Assembly: GCF_024105665.1 (NCBI RefSeq)
Contig: NZ_JAAAMK010000001.1
Location: 186,001 to 250,000, forward strand
Direction of reading: 5' to 3'
DNA length: 64,000 nt
DNA from: Aliihoeflea aestuarii
Lineage (GTDB): Bacteria > Pseudomonadota > Alphaproteobacteria > Rhizobiales > Rhizobiaceae
Position numbers and translations under genes: made by a program
The notes under the pieces: generated by a model
Told to the model about the DNA's origin: nothing
The model's input: only the letters and a program-made list of their open reading frames with translations
Database searches by the model: none
Shown here: piece by piece, positions 16,961 through 25,225 of the stretch
How the letters are laid out: each line of letters opens with the position of its first letter
How positions within the stretch are numbered: the stretch's first letter is position 1

Positions 16961-18094
16961 TCAGACCAGCGCGCGGCCGGTTTCGACATCGAAAAGATGC
17001 GGCTTATCCGCATCGATGCCGACTTCGATGGTCTCGCCCACCGATGGCCGCGCTTCAGGCGGTAGCCGGGCCGTCAGCGTGCCGCCGGCGATCTCGAGAT
17101 GGACGAGCGTATCGGAGCCGAGCGGCTCGACGATCTGCACCGTGCCGGAAAGGCGCTGCGAACTGCGCTCGGCCGGCTGGAAATGTTCCGGCCGAATGCC
17201 CAGAATCGCGGCCTTTCCTTCGGCTTTCGTCGCAACCGAGCCGTAGCGCGGGCCGAGCGGCAAGCGTTCTCCCGACGACAGGCGGGCGTGTCCATTCTCG
17301 ATTGTCACGTCGACGAAGTTCATGGCGGGCGCACCGATGAAGCCGGCGACGAAGGTGCTTGCCGGCTGGTTATAAAGCTCGTCGGGCGTGCCGTCCTGCT
17401 CGATCGACCCGTCGCGCATGATCACGATCCGGTCGGCCATCGTCATCGCCTCGACCTGATCGTGCGTCACATAGACGGTCGTCGTTCCGATGGTCTGGTG
17501 AAGCTTCTTGATCTCGGCGCGCACCTGACCGCGCAGCTTGGCATCCAGATTTGAAAGCGGCTCGTCGAACAGGAACACCTGAGGGCGGCGAACGATGGCG
17601 CGCCCCATGGCCACGCGCTGCCGCTGACCGCCGGACAACTGGCTCGGACGACGCTCCAGCAGTGCCTCGATGCCGAGCATCGCGGCCGCTTCCGCCACGC
17701 GCGGGCGGATCTCGTCCTTCGGCGTGCCGCGCATCCTGAGGCTGAACGCCATGTTCTCGTAGACGGTCTTGTGCGGATAGAGCGCGTAATCCTGGAACAC
17801 CATCGCCACGTCCCGCTCGCGCGGCGGCAAGGCGTTGACCAACCGTTCGCCGATGCGCACCTCGCCCGACGAGATCGGCTCCAGACCGGCGATCATCCGC
17901 AGCGTGGTCGACTTGCCGCAACCCGACGGACCGACGAGGACGACGAACTCGCCATCGTTGATCTCGCAGTCGATTGCCTTGACGACCTCGACGGCACCAT
18001 AGCTCTTGCCGAGCCGTCTCAGACTGACTGTTGCCAGAACCGCCTCCCGATTTAGATCAACCGCCGAAGGCGGAAACAAAGGCCGCGACGCCAT
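16961..18094 (-). CDS. Sugar ABC transporter ATP-binding protein, MalK/UgpC type
   Basis: Up to 377 residues. Walker [11 protein letters not shown]-loop VFQDYALYPH, signature LSGGQRQR, Walker [14 protein letters not shown]-loop VTHDQVEA, then the C-terminal TOBE/OB domain with GIRPEHF. Start is uncertain: ATG 18094 sits in the loop of a strong stem-loop, and the domain proper begins only at ATVSLRRLGKSYG, where a CTG codon at 18036 follows GGGAGG by five bases. I give the ATG as the outer limit. Confidence 0.8.
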   Translation of the reverse strand: MASRPLFPPSAVDLNREAVLATVSLRRLGKSYGAVEVVKAIDCEINDGEFVVLVGPSGCGKSTTLRMIAGLEPISSGEVRIGERLVNALPPRERDVAMVFQDYALYPHKTVYENMAFSLRMRGTPKDEIRPRVAEAAAMLGIEALLERRPSQLSGGQRQRVAMGRAIVRRPQVFLFDEPLSNLDAKLRGQVRAEIKKLHQTIGTTTVYVTHDQVEAMTMADRIVIMRDGSIEQDGTPDELYNQPASTFVAGFIGAPAMNFVDVTIENGHARLSSGERLPLGPRYGSVATKAEGKAAILGIRPEHFQPAERSSQRLSGTVQIVEPLGSDTLVHLEIAGGTLTARLPPEARPSVGETIEVGIDADKPHLFDVETGRALV

Positions 18095-18106
18095 GGTCGC
18101 GGCCTT
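18079..18106 (-). terminator. Intercistronic stem-loop between binding protein and ATPase genes
   Basis: AAGGCCGCGA (18079-18088 on the + strand) pairs with TCGCGGCCTT (18097-18106), 10 bp perfect; on the minus strand it is followed by TTTGTTT. It lies 13 bases after the binding protein stop and would give partial termination, keeping the binding protein more abundant than the membrane parts. Confidence 0.6.
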
Positions 18107-18119
18107 CCCGACACATGGA

Positions 18120-19388
18120 TCAGCGCAAGGCGCGCGCGAGTTCGCCCTGCATGGCCGAGACAGCCGCGTCAGGCGCTTCGGCCCCGGCAAGCACGGCGTT
18201 GACGCGGGACCGGATCGTGTCGGACACACGCTGATAGTTCGGCGAGGTCGGGCGGGCGCGGGCCGTCTCCATCACAGGCAGCGCCTGCTCGAACCACGCG
18301 TTTGCGGCGAGCACGTCGGCGTCGGCGTAGAGTTCGGAGCGAGTCGGCAGCATCGAGCCCTCGACGGCAAGGAATTTCGAGGCTTCCTCGCTCGCCAGGA
18401 ACTGGATGAGATCGGCCGCCGCATCCTTGTTTTCGGAGAAAGCCGAAACCGCCCATTGCCAGCCACCGAGGCAACTCACGCTTTCACCGCCTTCCGTCGT
18501 CGGCAAGGTCGCAACGCCGACATTGCCGACGACCTCGGATTCGTCACCCTGGAAATGCGCCCAGCCATACGGCCACAGCACGGCCATGGCGACATCGCCG
18601 GTCTGGAATTCACGGCGCGTGTCGTCCGTGCCGACTTCGGCGATGTTCGCCTTGGAGGTACCGCTTTCGACCATGTCCAGCCAAACATTGAAGCTGTTGA
18701 CGGCATATTCCTCATTGAGCGGCTGGCGGCTGCCCGTCTCGATCGCGCCGCCCTGACTCCAATAGGGGATCAGGAAGGTGCAGACCGCACCCTCGATAGC
18801 GCGGGCCTGGAAGGACAGGCCCTGAATATCGGCGTTGCCCTCGCCTTGCTTGATCGTGGCGGCGGCCTGCTCGACTTCTTCCCATGTCGTCGGCGGCTCG
18901 ATGCCGGCCGCTTCGAACAGGTCGGTGCGGTAGAACAGCATCATGGCGTCCGCAAAGGCCGGAAGCGCGACGAGGTCGCCGTCGATCACATCGGCCTCAG
19001 CGTAGGCGGGAAGATATTGCGACACGAACGTCTCGACATCGCCGTCGATGTGGTCGTTCAGGGGCTCCAGCCATCCGGCGGCCCGATACTGGGCCGGGTT
19101 GACGACATCGATCAGCATGATGTCGATGGCAGAATCCTGCGCCGACAACACGGTCGACAGATAATTGCTCTGCAATTCCGACGTCGCGCCGCCCGTTTCG
19201 AGCTCGACCGTCACGCCGGGATTCTGCTCTTCATACATGTCGAAAAGCTGCTGCATCAGGTCCGGCCTTTGCTGCGCGCCGACGAAGACGCGCAATGCCG
19301 CGCCGTCCTGCGCGAATGCCTGCACGGGCATCGAGGCAAGCACGGTGAAAACCGTTGTCGCAGCCAGGGCTGCCTTGATCATGGTCAT
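18120..19388 (-). CDS. smoF: Sugar ABC transporter substrate-binding protein (candidate SmoF, sulfoquinovosyl glycerol)
   Basis: 422 residues; AGGAGGAG upstream and a signal peptide ending AFAQDG support the start at 19388. Fold and motifs of family 1 binding proteins: LRVFVGAQQRPDLMQQLFDMY, VDVVNPAQY, ALPAFADAMMLFYRTDLFEAAG and GGWQWAVSAFS. In the Agrobacterium sulfo-SMO cluster the equivalent protein SmoF binds sulfoquinovosyl glycerol in the periplasm. The assignment here is from the neighbouring smoABCD-like genes; a general sugar ligand is the alternative. It has its own 231-bp upstream region containing a perfect palindrome. Confidence 0.7.
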   Translation of the reverse strand: MTMIKAALAATTVFTVLASMPVQAFAQDGAALRVFVGAQQRPDLMQQLFDMYEEQNPGVTVELETGGATSELQSNYLSTVLSAQDSAIDIMLIDVVNPAQYRAAGWLEPLNDHIDGDVETFVSQYLPAYAEADVIDGDLVALPAFADAMMLFYRTDLFEAAGIEPPTTWEEVEQAAATIKQGEGNADIQGLSFQARAIEGAVCTFLIPYWSQGGAIETGSRQPLNEEYAVNSFNVWLDMVESGTSKANIAEVGTDDTRREFQTGDVAMAVLWPYGWAHFQGDESEVVGNVGVATLPTTEGGESVSCLGGWQWAVSAFSENKDAAADLIQFLASEEASKFLAVEGSMLPTRSELYADADVLAANAWFEQALPVMETARARPTSPNYQRVSDTIRSRVNAVLAGAEAPDAAVSAMQGELARALR

Positions 19389-19517
19389 CGAATTTCTCCT
19401 CCTGCGATTGAGCATTCGCTCTTTGAACTGGCGGCAAGCAGCCGACCGCCACGGCGCGCATAGTGTTTCCGGCAAGGCGCGCTGACAAGCACCGCGCCGA
19501 TGCCGGTCTTCAGTAAT

Positions 19518-19536
19518 GCGAGCAAAATATGCTCGC
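19518..19536. promoter_or_regulatory. Palindrome GCGAGCA-AAATA-TGCTCGC, candidate operator
   Basis: Perfect 7-5-7 inverted repeat about 130 bp before the binding-protein start, in the only sizeable non-coding stretch (19389-19619) of the transporter operon. It could bind the GntR-type regulator of the cluster or a sugar-responsive SorC/LacI-type protein; the GAGCA/TGCTC half-sites also occur at the SorC-linked site at 25.2 kb. Confidence 0.5.
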
Positions 19537-19619
19537 AAACCGCCCCCTTATGGTTGTTGCTTGCCGCGCATCTTGCGACAGCATGCAACACGTTTCCTCC
19601 CAAATCGCACCCACGCCTT

Positions 19620-20126
19620 TCAGCCTTTCCCGGCAAAGCTGCCGAAACTGCCGCGCGAGAAACACAAGGGCTCCCCTTCCCTGTGCGCCGCCCTCAATAC
19701 GCGTCCGATCACGATCGAATGGTCGCCGCCATCGTGAACCGTCCAGCGCGCGCATTCGAAGCGCGCAAGCGCGCCGGCGATGAGAGGCACACCTTCATCG
19801 TTCTCAAACCAGTCCAGTCCCGAAAAATCACTGGCCCGGTAAACGAACCGCTCGCCGATATCGTGCTGGTCGGCACCAAGCACATGGATCGCATAGTGCT
19901 GTGCTGTCACGAACGGCGTGTGACGCCGGGAGCTTTTGGCGGGCGACCAGAGCACCAGAGGGGGGTCAAGCGAAACCGAGGCGAAACTGTTGGCGGTCAT
20001 GCCGATCGGCCCGTCGTCGGTCGTGGCGGTGACGACCGCAACGCCGGTCGTGAAACTGCCGAGCGCGGTGCGCAGGCTGCGCTGGTTCGCAGGCTCGGGG
20101 ACGAAGACGGTTTCGTGCCTGGACAT
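19620..20126 (-). CDS. smoA: Flavin reductase (candidate SmoA)
   Basis: 168 residues, flavin_reduct/HpaC fold: LRTALGSFTTGVAVVTATTDDGPIGMTANSFASVSLDPPLV is the family signature, with SRRHTPF and HVLGADQ following and a late His-rich VHDGGDHSIVIGRV. Provides reduced FMN to the monooxygenase encoded two genes upstream. The start at 20126 has GGAGG six bases before it; an ATG at 20138 overlaps that ribosome site and is less likely. It starts 14 bases after the aldo/keto reductase gene. In the sulfo-SMO pathway this is SmoA. Confidence 0.78.
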   Translation of the reverse strand: MSRHETVFVPEPANQRSLRTALGSFTTGVAVVTATTDDGPIGMTANSFASVSLDPPLVLWSPAKSSRRHTPFVTAQHYAIHVLGADQHDIGERFVYRASDFSGLDWFENDEGVPLIAGALARFECARWTVHDGGDHSIVIGRVLRAAHREGEPLCFSRGSFGSFAGKG

Positions 20127-20140
20127 GACGACCTCCATGT

Positions 20141-21034
20141 TCACGGCACCTCGTGGCCGATGGCGAGGGAGTAAAGTTCGAACCATGTCTGCCGATCGAT
20201 CTCGACCGTCATGGCCTCGGCAATGCGCGCGATCCGCTCCAGCCTGTTGGTGCCGAGGACGGGCAAAATGCGCGCGGGATGGCGCAGCAGCCAGGCGACC
20301 GCGACAGCAGACGCCTCGACGCCCTGCTCACCGGCGATCCGGCCGAGAGCCTGCGACAGCGCGGAATCGCCGTCGGTGAAAAGCCCGCCGCCGCCCAGCG
20401 GCGACCACGCCATCGGAACGATCCCGCGCTCCTGCACGAAGGCGAGATCGCCATTGGTGAAGGGGCGGTGTTCGACGAGGCTCAGTTCGATCTGGTTGGC
20501 GACCAGCTTTTGCGACATCGCCGATTGCAGAAGCGTGACATCCCATGGGCGAAAGTTCGACACGCCGACCGCACGCACCTTGCCGGACGCGACGAGATGA
20601 TCGAGTGCGCGGCCCGTTTCGACATGATCCATCAGCGGGTCGGGGCGATGAATGAGCAGAAGGTCGATCCGCTCGACCCCGAGATCGTGCAGCGACTGCT
20701 CGACCGAAGAACGGATATGCGCTTCGGACGTGTCGTAATGCTTGACCCTGGCGCTTTCGTAGCGCCCCATCGGGGCGACGATGTCGCATTTGGTGACGAT
20801 TTCGATGCGGTCGCGAAGCTCCGGCGCGTCGCGCAGCGCATCGCCGAAAATCTTCTCGCCGGCATAGCCGCCATAGATATCGGCATGGTCCATGGTGGTG
20901 ATGCCCTGCGCGAGACAGGATTCGACCTTCTCCCTGACATGGCGCGCTGACGTGTCCTCGTCGTCGGCAAGCCGCCACAGCCCGTAGACGAGGCGCGAGA
21001 ACGAAAGGTCGGGCGTGATCTGCACGCGTTCCAT
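20141..21034 (-). CDS. smoB: Aldo/keto reductase (candidate SmoB, 6-oxo-glucose reductase)
   Basis: 297 residues, a TIM-barrel AKR. The catalytic tetrad is visible: Asp and Tyr in DHADIYGGY, Lys in IVTKCD, His in LLIHRPDP; NADP-binding features follow near VLGTNRLERIARI. In the sulfo-SMO route SmoB reduces the 6-oxo-glucose released by SmoC to glucose with NADPH. The ATG overlaps the stop of the monooxygenase gene (ATGA), so the two are translationally coupled. Without this context I would call it only a generic AKR. Confidence 0.75.
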   Translation of the reverse strand: MERVQITPDLSFSRLVYGLWRLADDEDTSARHVREKVESCLAQGITTMDHADIYGGYAGEKIFGDALRDAPELRDRIEIVTKCDIVAPMGRYESARVKHYDTSEAHIRSSVEQSLHDLGVERIDLLLIHRPDPLMDHVETGRALDHLVASGKVRAVGVSNFRPWDVTLLQSAMSQKLVANQIELSLVEHRPFTNGDLAFVQERGIVPMAWSPLGGGGLFTDGDSALSQALGRIAGEQGVEASAVAVAWLLRHPARILPVLGTNRLERIARIAEAMTVEIDRQTWFELYSLAIGHEVP

Positions 21035-22191
21035 CAGTGGCGCTCTCCGTTTCCAAGCGGTGTTGCGGGTGTCCCTGGGGGAATCCGGCCGTATTCGTGC
21101 GGCAGCGAACAGGTCTTGAGCTGCGGCAGGACTTTGGCGCCGAAATGGCCGGCCTCGTCCAGATGCGGATAGCCCGACAGGATGAAGGCGCGGATGCCCA
21201 TGTTCCGGTAGGCTTCGAGTTCGGAAAGCACCTGATCCGTCGAGCCGACGATCGCGGCCCCGCAACCGGAACGCGCGCGGCCGATCCCGGTCCACAGATG
21301 GGGCTCGACATAGCCGAACTCGTCGGCAAGTTCGCGGGCACGAGCCTGATGCGATACGCCCAGCGAAATGGAATCATGCGCGCGGTCGCGGATCAGCCGG
21401 CCATATTCGTCGTCGAGCCCGGAGACCAGATGCTCGGCATAGTCGCGCGCTTCCTGTTCGGTATCGCGCACGACGACATGAACGCGCAGGCCGTAATCGA
21501 TGACGCGGCCATGGGCGGCGGCCCGCTCGTTCACCGCGCGCATGCGCTCGGCCAGCATCTCTTTCGGCTCCGGCCACATCAGATAGACGTCGCATTGCGC
21601 GGCGCACAGTTCCAGCGCATCGGGCGAATAGCCGCCGAAATAGAGAAGCGGCCCGCCATTTTGCTGGTAGGGACGCGCCGGATCGGTCGGCACGCCTTTG
21701 AATTGATAGATTTCGCCCTCGTGGTCGATCGTCTCGCGCGTCCATGCCTGGCGCAAAATTTCCACCACCTCGTGGCTGCGGCGGTAGCGATAGGCGCTGT
21801 CGGCCTTCTCGCCGGGGAAGTCGGACGAAATCACATTGAGCGTCAACCGTCCCTTGAGCATATGGTCGAGCGTCGCGACCGTCCGGGCAAGCATGATCGG
21901 CTGCATCTCGCCGCAGCGGATGGCCGCGAGGAAATTGATGCGCTCGGTCAGCGGCGCGCAGGCGGCGACGAAGCTGAGCGTGTCCTGCCCGACCTGATAG
22001 GACGACGGGCAGAGAATGTTCCGGAAGCCGAGTTCTTCGGCCTTCAACGCGATCTTCGAGCAATGGTCGAAACTGGAGCGGAGCGAACCCTCTGGAACGC
22101 CGAGCATCGCATAGTCGTCCGAGCAGAGCGCCGAGAACCACGACACTTCCGCGCCGTCGATATCCTGCGATCGCACCGGAACTACGGACAT
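21034..22191 (-). CDS. smoC: FMN-dependent sulfonate monooxygenase (candidate SmoC, sulfoquinovose monooxygenase)
   Basis: 385 residues of the bacterial luciferase-like/SsuD family: VSWFSALCSDDY at the N-terminus, IRCGEMQPIMLARTVATLDHMLKGRLTLNVIS, the mobile-loop region PLLYFGGYSPDALELCA, and ALHE-type ending GYPHLDEAGHFG. SsuD-type enzymes use reduced FMN and oxygen to split C-S bonds. Placement with a flavin reductase, an AKR, a GntR regulator and a sugar importer, rather than with an alkanesulfonate importer, argues for sulfoquinovose as substrate, giving sulfite and 6-oxo-glucose. First gene of the smoCBA unit, divergent from the regulator. Confidence 0.78.
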   Translation of the reverse strand: MSVVPVRSQDIDGAEVSWFSALCSDDYAMLGVPEGSLRSSFDHCSKIALKAEELGFRNILCPSSYQVGQDTLSFVAACAPLTERINFLAAIRCGEMQPIMLARTVATLDHMLKGRLTLNVISSDFPGEKADSAYRYRRSHEVVEILRQAWTRETIDHEGEIYQFKGVPTDPARPYQQNGGPLLYFGGYSPDALELCAAQCDVYLMWPEPKEMLAERMRAVNERAAAHGRVIDYGLRVHVVVRDTEQEARDYAEHLVSGLDDEYGRLIRDRAHDSISLGVSHQARARELADEFGYVEPHLWTGIGRARSGCGAAIVGSTDQVLSELEAYRNMGIRAFILSGYPHLDEAGHFGAKVLPQLKTCSLPHEYGRIPPGTPATPLGNGERH

Positions 22192-22234
22192 GAAATCTTC
22201 CTCCTGATCGATGCTCGGATTTCAGCGATTGGCT

Positions 22235-22285
22235 CTTGAATTACATCACGATTTCATGTGAAGCAATAGTGTATCAATTTTCAAG
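22235..22285. promoter_or_regulatory. Divergent promoter region with inverted repeats (smoC / GntR regulator)
   Basis: The 110-bp gap between the divergent genes holds an outer inverted repeat CTTGAA (22235-22240)/TTCAAG (22280-22285) and an inner TCAC-N8-GTGA (22246-22261). Either could be the operator of the adjacent GntR-type regulator. No sigma-70 boxes are convincing enough to assign. Confidence 0.35.
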
Positions 22286-22301
22286 GGAGTTATCCGGCCA
22301 G

Positions 22302-23006
22302 ATGTCGGAGCCGATCGGCAGCCTGCCCCGTTTTCTCCAGATCGCCGAGCTTCTGGTTCGCGATATCGCCGCCGGTCGCCTGATCGACGGCGAGAAGCTG
22401 CTTCCCGAACGCGAGATGGCCGAGCAGCTTGGCGTCGCCGTCGGCACGTTGCGAAAGGCGCTCGCCGAGGTCGAGGATCGCGGCCTTCTGGAGCGCGTTC
22501 AGGGCTCGGGAAACTACGTGCGCGCGATTCCGGACACGCGCAGCATCTACGCCATGTTCCGCATCGAGCTGATTGAGGGCGGCGGCCTGCCGACGGCGAA
22601 GGTCCTGTCGGTCGACCGGCTTGCCAAGCCCGGTGATCTGCCGGCGTTCGGCACATCGCCCGAAGGTCATCGCATCCGGCGCCTGCGCTTTCTCAACGAC
22701 CGGCCGGCGGCGGTCGAGGAAATCTGGCTCGATGGCGACTATGCCGCCACGATCACGCGCGAGGCGCTTTCGGAAAGCCTGTACCTCTTCTACCGAACGC
22801 AACTGAACCTTTGGATCGCGCGCGCGGAGGATCAGATCGGCCTTGACCGTGTGCCCGAATGGTCGCCGCCGGCATTCGCGCTTTCGCCGGATGAGCCGGT
22901 TCCGCATGTGCTTCGCATCAGCGTCGACGCCAACGGGCAGCGCGCGGAAGTCTCGCGCACCTGGTTCGATCCCAACGTTGCCCGCTATGTGACGCGGCTG
23001 AAATGA
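22302..23006 (+). CDS. smoD: GntR-family (HutC/UTRA type) transcriptional regulator (candidate SmoD)
   Basis: 234 residues. N-terminal winged helix (LLPEREMAEQLGVAVGTLRKALAEVEDRGLLERVQGSGNYV) is the GntR signature; the C-terminal part (RIRRLRFLNDRPAAVEEIWLDGDY ... VSRTWFDPNVARYV) is a UTRA ligand domain. The start at 22302 has AAGGGAG about 13 bases upstream. Divergent from smoC and overlapping the downstream glycosidase-like gene (ATGA), it probably represses the cluster until sulfoquinovose or a derivative binds. Confidence 0.8.
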   Translation: MSEPIGSLPRFLQIAELLVRDIAAGRLIDGEKLLPEREMAEQLGVAVGTLRKALAEVEDRGLLERVQGSGNYVRAIPDTRSIYAMFRIELIEGGGLPTAKVLSVDRLAKPGDLPAFGTSPEGHRIRRLRFLNDRPAAVEEIWLDGDYAATITREALSESLYLFYRTQLNLWIARAEDQIGLDRVPEWSPPAFALSPDEPVPHVLRISVDANGQRAEVSRTWFDPNVARYVTRLK

Positions 23007-23020
23007 GACCTGGAGAAAAG

Positions 23021-24148
23021 ATGCCGGACACCCCACTAAACGGGCCACGATATGGCGTGATCGGCTGCGGGATGATGGGCCGAGAGCATTTGCGCAACAT
23101 CGCGCTGATGCAAGGCAGCGAGGTCGCCGCGATCTTCGAACCCGATGCCGAGATGCGCATGCGGGCCGCGCAAATCGCGCCGCGCGCCGTCATGGTCGAA
23201 TCCATCGAGGCGCTTTTGGCCGTGCCCGCCGTGAACTGCCTTTTGATCGCAAGCCCCAACGACATGCACCTGTCGCAGTTGCAGACGATCGCCGCGATTC
23301 GCCCGCTTCCCGTTCTGGTCGAAAAGCCGCTCGTCATCTCGCAAGACGAAATCGGGCGCCTGGACGCCTTTCGGCAGACCTATCCCGCACCCGTCTGGGT
23401 GGCTATGGAATACCGCTACATGCCGCCCGTCGCGCGATTGATCGCGGAGGCCGAGGCGGCAACAGGCGGCATACGGATGCTCACCATTCGCGAGCACCGG
23501 TTTCCGTTTCTCCACAAGGTCGGCGACTGGAACAGGCTGAACCGGCGAACAGGCGGCACGCTGGTGGAAAAGTGCTGCCATTTCTTCGACCTGATGCGCT
23601 ATATCCTCAAATCCGATCCCGTCAGGGTGATGGCATCGGGCGGGCAATCGGTGAACCACAAGGACGAAATGTATGAGGGGGAAGCCGCCGACATCTGGGA
23701 CAATGCCTATGTGATCGTCGATTTCGCCTCCGGCGCGCGGGCGATGCTGGAATTGTGCATGTTCGCGGAAGGGTCGCGCTATCAGGAAGAGATCAGCGCC
23801 ATCGGCCCCTCCGGCAAGATCGAGTGTCACGTTCCCGGCCCCGCCCGGTTCTGGCCAGAGCATCTTGGCGAGCCGCCCGTCGCACAGGTCGTCGTTTCGC
23901 CCCGCACCCCCAAGGGACCGCGCACGATCGACATTCCCGTCGATCCCGAGCTTCTGGAAGCGGGAGACCACAACGGCTCGACCTTCTACCAGCACCAGCG
24001 TTTCGCACGCGCAGTTGCGGGAACTGGACCGGTCGAGGTGACGGCCGAAGACGGCATATGGGCGGTCGCGATGGGGCTCGCCGCGCAACACTCTGCGCTG
24101 ACCGGACAAAGCTGCCCTGTCGACAGCAATTTCGGCACGAGGCTTTAA
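23021..24148 (+). CDS. Gfo/Idh/MocA-family enzyme, candidate NAD-dependent sulfoquinovosidase (GH188 type)
   Basis: 375 residues (ATG 23021 after CTGGAG; ATG 23003 overlapping the GntR stop is an alternative). Rossmann motif GVIGCGMMG at residues 12-20, EKP at 101-103, and the catalytic-domain segment GGTLVEKCCHFFDLMRY with K184, H187 and D190. Gfo/Idh/MocA proteins include dehydrogenases and also NAD-dependent glycosidases (GH109, GH177-179, GH188); GH188 members cleave sulfoquinovosides and have been reported in sulfoquinovose gene clusters. In this cluster no GH31 sulfoquinovosidase is present, so this enzyme is the best candidate to free sulfoquinovose from its glycoside. A sugar dehydrogenase is the alternative. 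Confidence 0.6.
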   Translation: MPDTPLNGPRYGVIGCGMMGREHLRNIALMQGSEVAAIFEPDAEMRMRAAQIAPRAVMVESIEALLAVPAVNCLLIASPNDMHLSQLQTIAAIRPLPVLVEKPLVISQDEIGRLDAFRQTYPAPVWVAMEYRYMPPVARLIAEAEAATGGIRMLTIREHRFPFLHKVGDWNRLNRRTGGTLVEKCCHFFDLMRYILKSDPVRVMASGGQSVNHKDEMYEGEAADIWDNAYVIVDFASGARAMLELCMFAEGSRYQEEISAIGPSGKIECHVPGPARFWPEHLGEPPVAQVVVSPRTPKGPRTIDIPVDPELLEAGDHNGSTFYQHQRFARAVAGTGPVEVTAEDGIWAVAMGLAAQHSALTGQSCPVDSNFGTRL

Positions 24149-24206
24149 CGTTCGGCGAACTCGCGCTAGTCATTCCCCCGGCAACGGCACTTTCAGGATG
24201 GCTTTC

Positions 24207-25151
24207 ATGGCGACGAGCAGCTTGCGCCTCGACGATGCGGCACGCGCCGGCTGGCTCTATTATGTGGCCGGTAACACGCAGGACGACATCGCCCGCAAAC
24301 TCGGCGTCTCGCGCCAGACGGCGCAGCGTCTCGTCTCTCAGGCCGTTCGCGAAGGTCTCGTCAAGGTGCGCATCGACCATCCGATCGCCGCCTGCCTCGA
24401 TCTGGCGGCGCGGTTGCGCGAGCGCTTCGGGCTGGAATTGGCCGAGGTCGTTCCAAGCGATGCCGATTCACCGTCTACGACGGTCGGCGTTGCGGAAGCC
24501 GCCGCCGCAGAACTCGAACGCCGGCTTTCTGCGGACGATCCCATCACGATCGCGATCGGAACCGGCCGCACGCTGAAAGCGGCTATCGAGAAGCTGCCGA
24601 CGATGGATTGCCCGCAGCACAAGGTCGTCTCGCTCACCGGCAACATCGCGCCGGACGGCTCCGCCGCCTTCTACAACGTCATCTTCACTATGGCCGACAA
24701 GGTGAAGTGCCGATCCTTTCCCATGCCCCTGCCCGTCATCGCCTCGTCGGCAGCCGAGCGTGACCTTCTGCACAAGCAGCCGATGATCGCGGCGACGCTG
24801 AAACTGTCGGCGGAGGCGGACGTGACTTTTCTGGGCGTCGGCGATCTCGGCCCGCGGGCGCCGCTCGCGGTGGACGGGTTCCTGTCGCCTGCCGAGCTTG
24901 GCGAACTCAATGCTGCCGGCGCGGTGGGCGAGATCGTCGGCTGGGTCTTCGACCGCAACGGCCGGCTTCTGCCGGGACTGACCAACGACCGGGTGGCGAG
25001 CGCGCCGATCCCGTCCCGAAAGACCGGCCTCGTCATCGGCATCGGCAAGGGCCGGACGAAGACGCCGGGCATTGCCGGCGCTTTGAACGGTGGCCTCATC
25101 AACGGGCTCATCACCGATGAATTGACCGCATCCGCCCTTCTTTCGGACTGA
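24207..25151 (+). CDS. SorC/DeoR-like sugar-binding transcriptional regulator of the polyol operon
   Basis: 314 residues from ATG 24207 (AGGA eight bases upstream; ATG 24198 would add three). N-terminal helix-turn-helix: NTQDDIARKLGVSRQTAQRLVSQAVREGLV. The C-terminal sugar-binding domain has IAIGTGRTLKAAIEKL, HKVVSLTGNIAPDGSAAFYN and VIGIGKGRTKTPGIAGALNGGLINGLITDE, the SorC family end. Located directly before the polyol ABC operon, whose promoter carries a large inverted repeat; in rhizobia such proteins control sorbitol/mannitol uptake. Confidence 0.85.
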   Translation: MATSSLRLDDAARAGWLYYVAGNTQDDIARKLGVSRQTAQRLVSQAVREGLVKVRIDHPIAACLDLAARLRERFGLELAEVVPSDADSPSTTVGVAEAAAAELERRLSADDPITIAIGTGRTLKAAIEKLPTMDCPQHKVVSLTGNIAPDGSAAFYNVIFTMADKVKCRSFPMPLPVIASSAAERDLLHKQPMIAATLKLSAEADVTFLGVGDLGPRAPLAVDGFLSPAELGELNAAGAVGEIVGWVFDRNGRLLPGLTNDRVASAPIPSRKTGLVIGIGKGRTKTPGIAGALNGGLINGLITDELTASALLSD

Positions 25152-25225
25152 AACAGCTTCCTTCTCGGAATGCCGCTTGCCGCAATGCAGCAACGATTGC
25201 GCATTGACTTCGCATGTGTCGTTGT

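Noticed and set aside
15126-19388. Classical glycerol-3-phosphate (Ugp) or maltose transporter
   Set aside because: Architecture is the same, but nothing nearby handles those sugars and the adjacent genes fit sulfoquinovose use.
21034-22191. Plain alkanesulfonate monooxygenase SsuD
   Set aside because: Possible by fold, but the neighbours are a sugar importer, AKR and GntR regulator, not ssuA/B/C; SmoC is the better fit, stated as candidate.
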